A DNA stretch of 64,000 nucleotides from NCBI GenBank assembly GCA_964389305.1, contig CAYMEK010000019.1, positions 1 through 64,000 on the forward strand, in the 5' to 3' direction. The notes beneath the pieces were generated by a model. That model worked only from the letters and a program-made list of their open reading frames with translations. It was not told the origin of the DNA and searched no databases. Positions 53,795 to 62,348 of the stretch are shown piece after piece (position 1 is the stretch's first letter; every line of letters starts with the position of its first letter). A program made the translations under genes and the position numbers. Origin of the DNA: CAYMEK01 sp964389305. GTDB taxonomy: Bacteria > Spirochaetota > Spirochaetia > SZUA-6 > DRHE01.

Positions 53795-54553
53795 CTACAA
53801 TCGCTTCACGGGATCCTGGCGATAAAATCGTGACAGCAGATCGTATACGGCGGAATATTCGCTTTTTAGATGACGGGGACGCTCGAAGAACAGCTCGCTG
53901 AGCACGGCGAAGAACTCCCCAGGGCTTTCCAAGGCGTAGGGGTCGATGGCTGTCCGCAGCCCCTTGCGCAGGCGGCGTTCCAGGTCCCGAAAGGCCGCGG
54001 TGAACGTTTCCTGCCACGATGTGGCGCTCATCTCCGCATGCAGTGCCGGACGCCCGTTGATCGCACCGTCCAGCAAATCGAGCCGGTGGGCCGCTTCGTG
54101 GATTACCACGTTGAAACCGTCCGCCCAACCGGAAGCTTCCACATCTTCCCAGGACAAAACAACCGGACCCTTGTTCCAGGACTGGCCGCTGTCCACTTCC
54201 TTCCACTCGTGAATCACGCCGGCCCGATCGACCTGCCGCCTCTGTTGGGGAAAATGCCTGGGCACCATGACGATCGTTTTCCAGTTCCTGTACCAGCTCA
54301 AGCCCAGGTTCAGAATAGGCAGGCAGGCCTGTACCGCTACGACCGCTTTCATCGATTCGAACAGCTTCAGGTTGTCCGCAGCCTCGAACGTTTTCTTCTC
54401 GATGAACAAAACAACCAGATCTTTCAGGCGTTCGAGCTCCTCTGCGTCCAGACCGGAGAGAATAGGATGATGCTCAAGCAGCCAGAGCCAGTCCTCTTCG
54501 ATCAGGTTCGTGACCACGAGATGCCGACGTCGGGTTGGCCGGAAAACACCCAT
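53795..54553 (-). CDS. mtfA: MtfA-family zinc peptidase (M90)
   Basis: 252 residues. The metal motif HEAAH (VVIHEAAHRLDLLDGAINGRP) and the downstream Glu region (ALESPGEFFAVLSELFFE) match MtfA/YeeI, a cytosolic gluzincin. In E. coli it binds the Mlc repressor and controls ptsG; the role in spirochaetes is unknown. Convergent with flaB, starting just after the flaB terminator. The full-length catalytic core is present. Confidence 0.9.
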   Translation of the reverse strand: MGVFRPTRRRHLVVTNLIEEDWLWLLEHHPILSGLDAEELERLKDLVVLFIEKKTFEAADNLKLFESMKAVVAVQACLPILNLGLSWYRNWKTIVMVPRHFPQQRRQVDRAGVIHEWKEVDSGQSWNKGPVVLSWEDVEASGWADGFNVVIHEAAHRLDLLDGAINGRPALHAEMSATSWQETFTAAFRDLERRLRKGLRTAIDPYALESPGEFFAVLSELFFERPRHLKSEYSAVYDLLSRFYRQDPVKRL

Positions 54554-54893
54554 TTCAATCAGGCCTGTTAAAGCTCGATCTGCGTGTCCGGCTCCACCAC
54601 CCTGTTGGGAGGAAGCCGGTACTAGTTGTTGCTCTGATTATGCCCACGATACCGCCCCTTTTATGCCGAGTCAAGCAAAAGCATTCTCCCTTGCTCACAT
54701 CGGCAGCCGTCATTATGGTGAGAACCATTGATCAAAAGCCGGCTATGGCATTCGGGGACCGAGGAGCCTATGATTATGGATAGCCTCTCGGCCGCAGGCC
54801 ATTGCACTCTGCGGGTTTTTCCCCTATTCTCATCTTATTAGCGAAGCCGTGCCGGCGGGCACGGCGGATACACTAACAAAGAAAGGACAGGAT
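54554..54893 (+). other. 340-base gap upstream of the amino-acid transporter
   Basis: No convincing gene. The only notable element is a terminator-like hairpin at 54792-54820 (listed separately), about 75 bases before the binding-protein start. A 22-codon ORF (54715-54783) precedes it but has no Shine-Dalgarno sequence. No T-box or known riboswitch motif was seen. Confidence 0.5.
54792..54820 (+). terminator. Terminator-like hairpin in the leader of the amino-acid transporter
   Basis: CCGCAG (54792-54797) pairs with CTGCGG (54809-54814), followed by GTTTTT. With the plus-strand transporter genes starting at 54894 it could be an attenuator or the end of an upstream short transcript. Confidence 0.45.
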
Positions 54894-55679
54894 ATGAAGA
54901 AAGCTCTTTTAATCGGGCTCGCCGCATTGCTGGCCGCAAGCCTCTCCGCCCAGGCGAAGCTTCCGGACCTGAAAGGTCGCACTATTCACGCCGTCACGGA
55001 GAACGCCTATACACCGTTGAACTTCATCGATCCGAAGACCGGGAAGGCGATGGGCTGGGAATACGATGCGGTCAATAAGATCGCCAGGCGGCTCAACGCC
55101 AGGGTCCGGTGGTACGTCTGTTCCTGGGATACGATGATCCAGGCCGTACGCGAGGGCCAGTACGACGTGGGCATGGACGGGATCACCATCACAGACGAAC
55201 GCAAAAAGCAGGTCGACTTCTCCGATCCCTACATGGTGAGCCAGCAGTTCATGCTGGTTCGGAAAGACGAAACGCGCTTCGAGAACGCTGCGGAGTTTGC
55301 CGCCGATCCCAAGCTGCTGATCGGCTCCCAGGCCGGCACCACCAACTTCTACGTGGCGGTGTACAACGTGCTCGACGGCGACGAGAGCAATCCGCGCATC
55401 AAGCTCTTCGAAACCTTCGGCGCGGCGGTCCAGGCTCTGCTGGCCAGGGATGTGGACTGCGTTCTGATGGACGCCGCTTCCGGCAGGGGCTACATCGGGG
55501 CGAATCCGGAGAAGTTGAAGATCGTGGGCGAGCCCCTGGGCACCGAATACTTCGGTTTCATTTTTACCCCGGGCTCCGAGCTGGTCGCTCCCTTCAACGC
55601 GGCGATCAAGAACATGAGGGACGACGGGACCCTGGAGAAGCTCAACACCAAGTGGTTCTTCGAGTACAACGCGCAGTAG
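54894..55679 (+). CDS. Amino-acid ABC transporter, periplasmic binding protein
   Basis: 261 residues from the ATG at 54894. Signal peptide [23 protein letters not shown]_bac_3-type fold: [41 protein letters not shown], the ligand-contact stretch [21 protein letters not shown] and the C-terminal [21 protein letters not shown]. This family binds polar or cationic amino acids. The permease gene follows; no ATPase gene is adjacent. Confidence 0.9.
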   Translation: MKKALLIGLAALLAASLSAQAKLPDLKGRTIHAVTENAYTPLNFIDPKTGKAMGWEYDAVNKIARRLNARVRWYVCSWDTMIQAVREGQYDVGMDGITITDERKKQVDFSDPYMVSQQFMLVRKDETRFENAAEFAADPKLLIGSQAGTTNFYVAVYNVLDGDESNPRIKLFETFGAAVQALLARDVDCVLMDAASGRGYIGANPEKLKIVGEPLGTEYFGFIFTPGSELVAPFNAAIKNMRDDGTLEKLNTKWFFEYNAQ

Positions 55680-55767
55680 GAAAGATCCGCTGAAAGCACA
55701 GCCCCGCGGGCAACGGCTCATCCCTTTAGCCGGCCGCCTGGAAAGGCTACCCTTCTGGCTGCTCGCA

Positions 55768-56532
55768 GTGATCCTGCTGGGAGTGGTCCTGATCTGGAGC
55801 ATCGCCAGCCGCGGCGATTACCGCCTCATCTTCCGGGCTACGGCTAAGGGACTGCTCACCACGCTCTGGGTCTCCCTGACCGCCTTTTTCTTCGCTGTGC
55901 TCGTGGGGCTGCTCCTCGGGCTTTGCCGGGTCTCCCCCGCACGGGCGGTGCGGGAGTTCGCCACCTTCTGGGTGGAGATCGTTCGGGGCGTCCCCATGCT
56001 GGTCATCCTTTATTACATCGCCTTTATCGGGGCTCCCGCTCTGGTGGAGGCGGTGAATGTCCTGCTCGCCCCCCTGGTGTCGGCGGGACTCGCCCGTCCC
56101 CTCAACATTCGCAGCCTCACTTTCACGGGCCGGGCGATCCTGGCCCTGACCATCGGCTACGGGGCTTTCATCTCCGAGATCTTCCGGGCCGGCATCGAGT
56201 CGATCCACAAAGGGCAGTGGGAGGCTGCCTACGCCCTGGGCCTGCGCAGGGGACAGGTGATGAGGCATATCATCCTGCCCCAGGCCGTGAAAAACGTGCT
56301 TCCTCCGATCGGCAACGAGCTGGTGGCCATGATCAAGGACTCCGCCCTGGTCAGCGCTCTGGGAGTACAGGATATCACCCAGATGGGCAAGGTCTACGCG
56401 GCCAGCACCTTCAAATTTTTCGAGACCTACAACGTGGTCGCTTTCCTCTACCTGTTCATGACCATCAGTCTCTCCATGTTCGTGCGGCTCCTCGAGGAGA
56501 GAATGAAAAAGGGACATACGTCCCACAACTAA
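55768..56532 (+). CDS. Amino-acid ABC transporter permease
   Basis: 254 residues from the GTG at 55768, but this start falls inside the first membrane helix ([20 protein letters not shown]). The frame is open back to the preceding stop with no ATG, GTG or TTG. A CTG at 55690 lies five bases after an AGGAAAG that overlaps the upstream stop, and would give about 280 residues and an intact helix. The HisM/GlnP-type EAA loop is clear ([22 protein letters not shown]). About five membrane helices. Partner ATPase must be encoded elsewhere. Confidence 0.88.
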   Translation: MILLGVVLIWSIASRGDYRLIFRATAKGLLTTLWVSLTAFFFAVLVGLLLGLCRVSPARAVREFATFWVEIVRGVPMLVILYYIAFIGAPALVEAVNVLLAPLVSAGLARPLNIRSLTFTGRAILALTIGYGAFISEIFRAGIESIHKGQWEAAYALGLRRGQVMRHIILPQAVKNVLPPIGNELVAMIKDSALVSALGVQDITQMGKVYAASTFKFFETYNVVAFLYLFMTISLSMFVRLLEERMKKGHTSHN

Positions 56533-56579
56533 AGGTCGCCAGGACGCCAAACCCAGGAGATGAGAATCGATCTTGTCTG

Positions 56580-57329
56580 CTAGAGGCAATCACGAAGGAT
56601 CTCGCGTGTCTGCAGCGCCTCTCGGTAGTCGTCCAGCTCGATCGTCCACCAACGGCACGCGGTTTTGGTAAGCCGCTCCACGATCGGCTGGCAATCTTCG
56701 GCTCTCCGGATCGGGTAATGCCTGTCCTGCTCGGTTCCGTAAAGGTGAGCTTCCCAGACATGATCCGCCACCAAATCCAGGAACTCCAGCGCGCTATACG
56801 CTCCGCTGGTCGCGATCTGGCTGGATACCGCATGGCCGGCGTCAAAGGTGATTCGCGCTCCCGATTCGGAGGCCCAGGCGAGAAGCGTATTGGGATTACT
56901 GGAGGGCCCGCGGCGGAGGTTCTCGAGACAGACCGTGATTCCGAGCCCGAGACCGTACTCGACTAACCGGCTAAGATTTTCCAGCACCCGCCGGGGCTCG
57001 ATTTCCACGTTGAGGTCGAGACCGACATGAACGGTGATAACGGGCTCGCCGTGACCCTCCAATGTTTCCAGGGCCCTCTTGTGTAGATCGAGCGCTTTCT
57101 CTGCCAGCCCGGAATCGGGATGGCCCAGCTCGTAGCCGGGAAAAAATCCATGGTAGCGAACCGACACGCCCCTGGCCAGAAACGGATCGACGTGTCCCGG
57201 CAGCTTAGCGATGTCCTCAGGATCGGGAGTATACTCCAGATTGAAGCCATGCTCGGCAATCCAGTGAAAACGCTGCGGAAAGGTATTCCACCGGGCCGAC
57301 AGGGCAATGGCAATCGGGCTATTCGGCAT
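56580..57329 (-). CDS. TIM-barrel sugar isomerase/epimerase-like protein
   Basis: 249 residues from the ATG at 57329, overlapping the ABC ATPase stop by 11 bases. AP_endonuc_2 family (xylose-isomerase-like TIM barrel): EHGFNLEYTPDPED at the first strand, VHVGLDLNVE, and the metal ligands in VCLENLRRG (Glu), ITFDAGHAV (Asp, His), EAHLYG (His) and TIELDD (Glu). Such enzymes interconvert keto sugars, sugar phosphates or inososes. Last gene of the ABC importer operon, so it probably acts on the imported compound. Convergent with the amino-acid permease. Confidence 0.82.
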   Translation of the reverse strand: MPNSPIAIALSARWNTFPQRFHWIAEHGFNLEYTPDPEDIAKLPGHVDPFLARGVSVRYHGFFPGYELGHPDSGLAEKALDLHKRALETLEGHGEPVITVHVGLDLNVEIEPRRVLENLSRLVEYGLGLGITVCLENLRRGPSSNPNTLLAWASESGARITFDAGHAVSSQIATSGAYSALEFLDLVADHVWEAHLYGTEQDRHYPIRRAEDCQPIVERLTKTACRWWTIELDDYREALQTREILRDCL

Positions 57330-58431
57330 GGTGCGGTCTCCCGGACGGCTGCTCGGTTTCAAGCCTTCGCCCGCCTTCGCTCTTCTCATCGAACAGGGTG
57401 AGGTCCCGCCAGTCCAGCCCCAGACTCACCGGATCCCCCTTTCCGAACACCGCCCTGGGAGCGGGAACCTCTACGCTCACTTCCGAGGTCTGCGCTGCGC
57501 CGGCTATCCGGACACGATAGCGAACCAAGGAGCCGTGGTAGGACAGGTCCGCCACCTTCCCTCGGAGGCCGGGGACTCGAGGTCGATCGATGGTAAAGCG
57601 CTCGGGACGCACCGCGCATAGCACCTCCCCTTCTCCCATCGTGAAATCGACCGGTACGGGAAAGCGCCCTCCCAACATGAGAAGGTGCTGATCTATGATC
57701 TTCGCCCGTATAAGGTTGATCCGCCCTATGAAGTCCGCCACGAAACTCGAGGCCGGGCGTTCATAGATATCCCGGGGCGTCCCCGTCTGCTCCACCGCCC
57801 CCTCATTGATCACCACGATTCGATCGGCTAGGCTGACCGCTTCTTCCTGATCGTGCGTGACATAGATCGTGGTGAGATTCAGGACCCTCTGGATACGTAC
57901 GATCTCCCGGCGCATATCGATCCGCAGCCGGGCGTCCAGGTTGGAAAGCGGCTCGTCGAGCAGAAGAAGGCGGGGCTCGATTACCAGCGCCCGGGCCAGG
58001 GCGACCCGCTGCTGCTGTCCCCCGGACAATTCGTGGACACGACGCTGCCCGTAGCCGCCGAGACGCACCATCTGCAAGACCTCATTCACCCGATCGTACA
58101 GCTCCCGCCTGGCGACCCGGCGTCGCCTCAGCCCATAGGCCACGTTTTCAAAGACATCGAGATGGGGAAACAGAGCGTAGCTCTGAAAGACCAGACCTAG
58201 ATTACGCTTTCCTGGAGGAAGATCGGTGACTTCCCGGCCGCCCAACCATACGGAACCTCGATCCGGCGGCAGCAGACCATCGATGATTTTCAGGACAGTC
58301 GTCTTTCCGCATCCGGACGGCCCCAGCAGGCAGCACAACTGCCCCTTGAGCACCGTGAAGGAGAGGTCTCTGAGAACAGGCGGGCCTCCGTAGCTCTTGC
58401 AGAGGCTGCGAATCTCGAGATCCGGCTTCAT
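57319..58431 (-). CDS. ABC transporter ATPase, Fbp/Pot type
   Basis: 370 residues from the ATG at 58431, which overlaps the permease stop as ATGA. Walker A GPSGCGKT (37-44), Q-loop VFQSYALFPHLDVFENV, signature LSGGQQQR, Walker B LLLLDEPLSNLDA and the H-loop YVTHDQEE. The C-terminal ~130 residues form a TOBE regulatory domain (AVRPERF), typical of importers for Fe3+, polyamines, phosphonates and sugars. Forms a cassette with the upstream permease and binding protein. Confidence 0.92.
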   Translation of the reverse strand: MKPDLEIRSLCKSYGGPPVLRDLSFTVLKGQLCCLLGPSGCGKTTVLKIIDGLLPPDRGSVWLGGREVTDLPPGKRNLGLVFQSYALFPHLDVFENVAYGLRRRRVARRELYDRVNEVLQMVRLGGYGQRRVHELSGGQQQRVALARALVIEPRLLLLDEPLSNLDARLRIDMRREIVRIQRVLNLTTIYVTHDQEEAVSLADRIVVINEGAVEQTGTPRDIYERPASSFVADFIGRINLIRAKIIDQHLLMLGGRFPVPVDFTMGEGEVLCAVRPERFTIDRPRVPGLRGKVADLSYHGSLVRYRVRIAGAAQTSEVSVEVPAPRAVFGKGDPVSLGLDWRDLTLFDEKSEGGRRLETEQPSGRPHHAE

Positions 58432-60080
58432 CTGGCGAGCACTCCGCGGATCCATGCCGGCGCACCGCTTTTGCGGAAAGCCGCGAAAATCGCTCCTACA
58501 CCGAGCGCGGCCAGAACGATCATGAGCAGCGAGAGCGCCGCAGCGTCCCCGATATCGGATCTGTAAATGGCTTCGAAGACATCGACGGACAGCACCTTAT
58601 TCCGTGGATTGATCACGAAGATGATCGCGCCCACCGTCTGAACGGTCGACACGAAGGCGTACAGAGCGCTGACCACGAGCGCCGGCCGGGCCAAAGGCAT
58701 CACGATTCTGAAAAACGTGGTGATCCGTGCGGCGCCCAGGCTCTCGGAGGCCTCTTCGATAGCCCGGTCCTGCTGGCTCAATACGCTGACACCGGCTCTG
58801 ACACCGAGGGGTAACTCCCGGATGACGGTCACGGCGATCACGATTGTCCAACTTCCCGTCAAAAGCAGCGGCGGCCTGCTAAACGCCAGGGCGAAACCCA
58901 CGCCCATCAACGTACCGGGAATGGCAAACGGCAGGGTAGCAAGCAGGTCGAGCAACCAGCGACCCCTGAAACGCGTTCGCGTTACCAGATAGGCCACGGT
59001 CAAGCCCAGCAGGCTCATCACCACGCTCGTCACCGTGGCGAAGAGGAGGGTATTGAGAGTGCTGTTCCAACCGCGTTGCGGTAGAATGCGAAAGTGCTCC
59101 AGGGTCAAAGCGAAATCACCCCCCAGATGGCGGGTGAAGGCGGCCAGAAAGACCGACAGCAGCAAGCTCAGCACAACCAGGGAGAAGAAAAGACCGATGA
59201 TCCACATCTGGGCCTGTATCGGAGCGGGAAGGGCCAGAGCTTTAAGCTTCTCCTCCGCAGCAATCGTTCTGACCCGTGTGGAGGCGAGCTGGATTCGTGT
59301 ATAGGCAAAAAAGACAATTAAGCTGAAAACCAGCAGAACCGCGTTCAGAGTCGCGGCCATTTCCATGTCATAGGTGCCGATCAACTGGATGTAGGAGGCC
59401 GAAGCCAGGGTGTCGAATTTCCCACCCAGAATCAGGGGGGTGCCGAAATCGGCGATCGAGCGGAGAAAGGTCAAAAGCAGGGCGCCTACAATACCCGGTC
59501 GGATCAGAGGCAGTGTCACGGTGGACAATACCTCCAACTCGCTGGAACCGAGACTGCGGGCCGCGTCTTCCACCCGGCCGTCGACTCCGACCAAGACGGC
59601 GGATATCATCAGAAAGCCGATGGCGGTAAAATCCAGGGTTTGGATGATAAGCACACTCTTCCAGCTATAGATATCCCAACTCCAGCCCAGCAGTCTGTAG
59701 GTGATCAATCCGTTTCGGCCGAACAGAAAGATATAGGACAAGGTTGAAACGAATCCGGGGATGATCATCGGTATCACGGCACAGAAGGCAAAAAGCCCGC
59801 GAAGGGGTAGCCGCGTCCTGAAAACCGTAAGCGAAAGGATCAAACCCAGGGTGGTAGACCATACCGACACCGCTGCGCCTACAAGAAGGCTGCCCCAAAC
59901 CGCGCTGTAAAAGCGGCGCTGGGTAAAAACCGAGATGTAGCTGCCGAAGCTCGGTCTGCCCTCTACGCCTAAGCTTGCGACCAGAACGCTCAGAGTCGGA
60001 TAGACAACGAAAACCACCAGGACACCTAAAAGAATCAGGGGGAGCAAGTGGTTTTCCCTACGTACCTGGTCTGCGGGCAT
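58428..60080 (-). CDS. ABC transporter double-length permease, FbpB type
   Basis: 550 residues comprising two fused permease domains and about 12 membrane helices. Each half has an EAA loop: EDAARSLGSSELEVLSTVTLP in the first half, and EEASESLGAARITTFFRIVMP in the second. This fused arrangement is characteristic of Fe3+ (FbpB/AfuB) and 2-aminoethylphosphonate-type importers. The sequence does not fix the substrate. Confidence 0.92.
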   Translation of the reverse strand: MPADQVRRENHLLPLILLGVLVVFVVYPTLSVLVASLGVEGRPSFGSYISVFTQRRFYSAVWGSLLVGAAVSVWSTTLGLILSLTVFRTRLPLRGLFAFCAVIPMIIPGFVSTLSYIFLFGRNGLITYRLLGWSWDIYSWKSVLIIQTLDFTAIGFLMISAVLVGVDGRVEDAARSLGSSELEVLSTVTLPLIRPGIVGALLLTFLRSIADFGTPLILGGKFDTLASASYIQLIGTYDMEMAATLNAVLLVFSLIVFFAYTRIQLASTRVRTIAAEEKLKALALPAPIQAQMWIIGLFFSLVVLSLLLSVFLAAFTRHLGGDFALTLEHFRILPQRGWNSTLNTLLFATVTSVVMSLLGLTVAYLVTRTRFRGRWLLDLLATLPFAIPGTLMGVGFALAFSRPPLLLTGSWTIVIAVTVIRELPLGVRAGVSVLSQQDRAIEEASESLGAARITTFFRIVMPLARPALVVSALYAFVSTVQTVGAIIFVINPRNKVLSVDVFEAIYRSDIGDAAALSLLMIVLAALGVGAIFAAFRKSGAPAWIRGVLAR

Positions 60081-60127
60081 GAGCGAATAAGCGGCCGGTC
60101 AGTCTGATACCGGCGGTAAAAAACAAC

Positions 60128-61144
60128 TTACTGGTATTGAGGATAGCGTCTATTGAACTCGGCGACCACCCTTTCCCGCTCTTTGCCCCATTTAAGGTGA
60201 TCGTAGGCAACAAGATTCAGCTCCGACAGACGGGGTACCCCCGCCAGCGTCTCCACGTCGGTAATGGGCACCCTGGGACTGGCCTGCATCAACACCTTCT
60301 GGCCTTCTACAGAGAGGCACCAGTCCACAAACCGCCGGGCGTTCTGCGGGTGTTTCGCTCCCTCGATGATGGCTACGGGGGAGGGCCAGGCGAGCACTCC
60401 GTCGGAGGGAAAGACCGGCGTCAGCGGCGCCCCGGGATTCTGTAGCGGCGTGTTGTGAGGGTCGGGCACGATTCCCACGGCGAACTCACCCGCTAACGCC
60501 TTCTGGGCCGGACCGGAGCCGCTTTTTTCAAGAAAGGCAATATTGCGGTACATCCGATCCAGGAACCGCCAGCCCTTCTCCTCCCCCATTACCTGCAGGA
60601 TCCCCGACACCGTGGTATACGCCGTACCGGAGGTGTTGGGATTGGAGGCTGACAGCTCATCCTCGTACACCGGATCGGCCAGATCCGCCCAGCCCTGCGG
60701 AAGCGGCAGGCCCTTGCTCTCCAGCCGTTCGTCGTTCACCAGAAACCCCACCACGACCAACGACAGACCGGTCCAGTAGCCGGCTTCGTCCTTGAACGTC
60801 CGACCTACGTTTTCGGCATTCGGGGAACGGTAAGCCGCTATCAGTCCCTCTGCCTTGGCCTGAATAAAGGCATCCGAGCCGCCGCCAAACCATACATCCG
60901 TTTGCGGATTGGATTTTTCGGCCCGAAGCCGGGACAGAACCTCCCCCGATGACATGGTCAGTAATTCGACCCTGATGCCGGTAGCTTTCTCGAACTCTCT
61001 GGCGATCAGGTCCGGTCCACCGTAAGCGACATACATGGTGAGCACCCTTTGCTCTTCCCCGGCCTCACTCTGGGCCGCGGGCCAGAGTGCGGAAGCGAAC
61101 CATAGCAGTGCCGGCACCAAAAAAAGAAATCCTGTCCTTTTCAC
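60128..61144 (-). CDS. ABC transporter substrate-binding protein, Fbp family
   Basis: 338 residues from the GTG at 61144, supported by the Shine-Dalgarno AAGGAG nine bases before and a signal peptide immediately after (KRTGFLFLVPALLWFASALW). The frame extends upstream through the tandem repeats, which I treat as non-coding. SBP_bac_6/FbpA-like fold: VYVAYGG-type first strand (LTMYVAYGGPDLIAREFEKA), DVWFGGGSDAF, SNPNTSGTAYTTVSGILQ, GVLAWPSPVAII. The Tyr pair used by FbpA for iron is not evident, so iron is uncertain. It is the first gene of the operon (binding protein, permease, ATPase, TIM-barrel). Confidence 0.88.
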   Translation of the reverse strand: MKRTGFLFLVPALLWFASALWPAAQSEAGEEQRVLTMYVAYGGPDLIAREFEKATGIRVELLTMSSGEVLSRLRAEKSNPQTDVWFGGGSDAFIQAKAEGLIAAYRSPNAENVGRTFKDEAGYWTGLSLVVVGFLVNDERLESKGLPLPQGWADLADPVYEDELSASNPNTSGTAYTTVSGILQVMGEEKGWRFLDRMYRNIAFLEKSGSGPAQKALAGEFAVGIVPDPHNTPLQNPGAPLTPVFPSDGVLAWPSPVAIIEGAKHPQNARRFVDWCLSVEGQKVLMQASPRVPITDVETLAGVPRLSELNLVAYDHLKWGKERERVVAEFNRRYPQYQ

Positions 61145-61478
61145 GTCGATCTCCTTGTTCCAGGCAGTGGTCCCGTCGTCATAAAACCGCATCCCCCCGC
61201 AATAGTACATCGAACCCACGTTGCTTTTCCATCCATTTACCGGCATGGCCGAAGGCATCTTACTGGCATGGCCGAGGGCATCTTGCCGGCCTGGCCGAAG
61301 GCATCTTACCGGCCTGGCCGAAGGCATCTTACCGGCCTGGCCGAGGGCATCTTGACGGCCTGACCGAAGGCATCGCAGTCCTGGACACGGGAGCCAAAAT
61401 TACGGAAAATAAAAAGGACGCCCGGGAATCCCGCGGTCACCCTCTCGGCCGCTTCCGGCGGACACCAGGAGAAAAAGG
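61145..61478. other. Divergent intergenic region between importer and lar operons
   Basis: 334 bases. Holds the 5' region of the importer operon (minus), the 23-bp tandem repeat array (61239-61376) and, on the plus strand, an A-rich stretch followed by AGGAG before the TIM-barrel start. I cannot place confident -35/-10 elements in either direction. Confidence 0.6.
61239..61376. repeat. Six tandem copies of a 23-bp repeat
   Basis: Units begin at 61239, 61262, 61285, 61308, 61331 and 61354. The consensus is ACCGGCCTGGCCGAAGGC followed by ATCTT. The copies differ at one to five positions, with the central units most alike. Each carries the near-palindrome GGCCTGGCC. The unit length is not a multiple of three. 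There are no unique spacers, so it is not CRISPR. Confidence 0.9.
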
Positions 61479-62348
61479 ATGCTGCAACGATCGCAAATCG
61501 GACTCAACCGAATTATTTATCCCGAGTTGGATATCGAGGCTTATCTGTTGCTTGCCTCGGAGCTGGGCCTCCACAAGGTGGAGCTGCGAAACGACCTCCC
61601 TGATAGAAGGATCATCGACGATCTCGAGCCGGAACGGGTTCGAGAAGGTTTAGAGAAGTACCGCATTGAGGTCCTTACGATAAACGCCCTGCAAAAGTTC
61701 AATCTTTCCGCTCGCCTGCCAACGGCCCGGGAGGAGCTCGGGGAGCTGATCGAGCTCGGCGCTTCGATCGGGTGCGGGGCAATCGTTCTATGCCCCAATA
61801 ACGACAGGAAAGATACCAGAAGTAGGGAAGAAATGCTGCGCGAGACGGTGTCGGTTCTCAAAGCCTTTCGCCCCCTGTTTGAAGACAGCGGACTGTCCGG
61901 ATACGTAGAGCCTCTGGGTTTTCCCGAATCTTCACTGCGGTCCCTGCTTTCGGCCCAGAAGGCCCTTAAAGAAGCGGGAGGAAGCTGCTATAAGATCGTC
62001 TATGATACCTTTCATCATTACCTCGGACCGGACAGTGGAGAAACGATCGAAAGGCAGCTCGATATTTCCTCGATCGGGATCGTCCACCTCTCCGGCGTCG
62101 AACGACGCCTGCCCAGGGAACAGCTCCGTGACGAGCACCGGGTACTGGTTACCGCAGCCGATATCATGGGAAACCGCGAGCAGCTCTCGCGGTTGATTCG
62201 AATGGGCTATACAGGGAACGTCTGTCTGGAGCCGTTTTCGCCCGAAGTGCAGAGACTGCCGAGAGGACAGTTGCTGTCAGCCGTGGACCGCTGTATAGAA
62301 CTGCTCACCCGAGACGGAGATGAGGAAAGAAGGAACCTCGAGCGATGA
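61479..62348 (+). CDS. TIM-barrel sugar isomerase/epimerase-like protein
   Basis: 289 residues, AP_endonuc_2/xylose-isomerase-like barrel. LNRIIYPELDIEAYLLLASE opens the first helix. Metal-binding segments: GYVEPLGFPESS (Glu), KIVYDTFHHYLG (Asp, His), GIVHLSGVERR (His) and GNVCLEPFSPEV (Glu). This layout resembles inosose dehydratase/isomerase and 3-ketosugar epimerase branches, but no specific activity can be named. Its stop overlaps the larE start by four bases, so it is co-translated with the nickel-pincer cofactor genes. Divergent from the importer operon. Confidence 0.82.
   Translation: MLQRSQIGLNRIIYPELDIEAYLLLASELGLHKVELRNDLPDRRIIDDLEPERVREGLEKYRIEVLTINALQKFNLSARLPTAREELGELIELGASIGCGAIVLCPNNDRKDTRSREEMLRETVSVLKAFRPLFEDSGLSGYVEPLGFPESSLRSLLSAQKALKEAGGSCYKIVYDTFHHYLGPDSGETIERQLDISSIGIVHLSGVERRLPREQLRDEHRVLVTAADIMGNREQLSRLIRMGYTGNVCLEPFSPEVQRLPRGQLLSAVDRCIELLTRDGDEERRNLER

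Noticed and set aside
54715..54783. 22-residue leader peptide ahead of the terminator-like hairpin
   Set aside because: No Shine-Dalgarno sequence and no run of a regulatory amino acid; could be chance.
61145..61327. N-terminal extension of the importer binding protein through the tandem repeats
   Set aside because: The extension reads as repeat-derived sequence, whereas the GTG at 61144 has a good ribosome-binding site and is followed directly by a signal peptide.
61239..61376. CRISPR array
   Set aside because: The repeats are directly contiguous with no unique spacers, and no cas gene is nearby.
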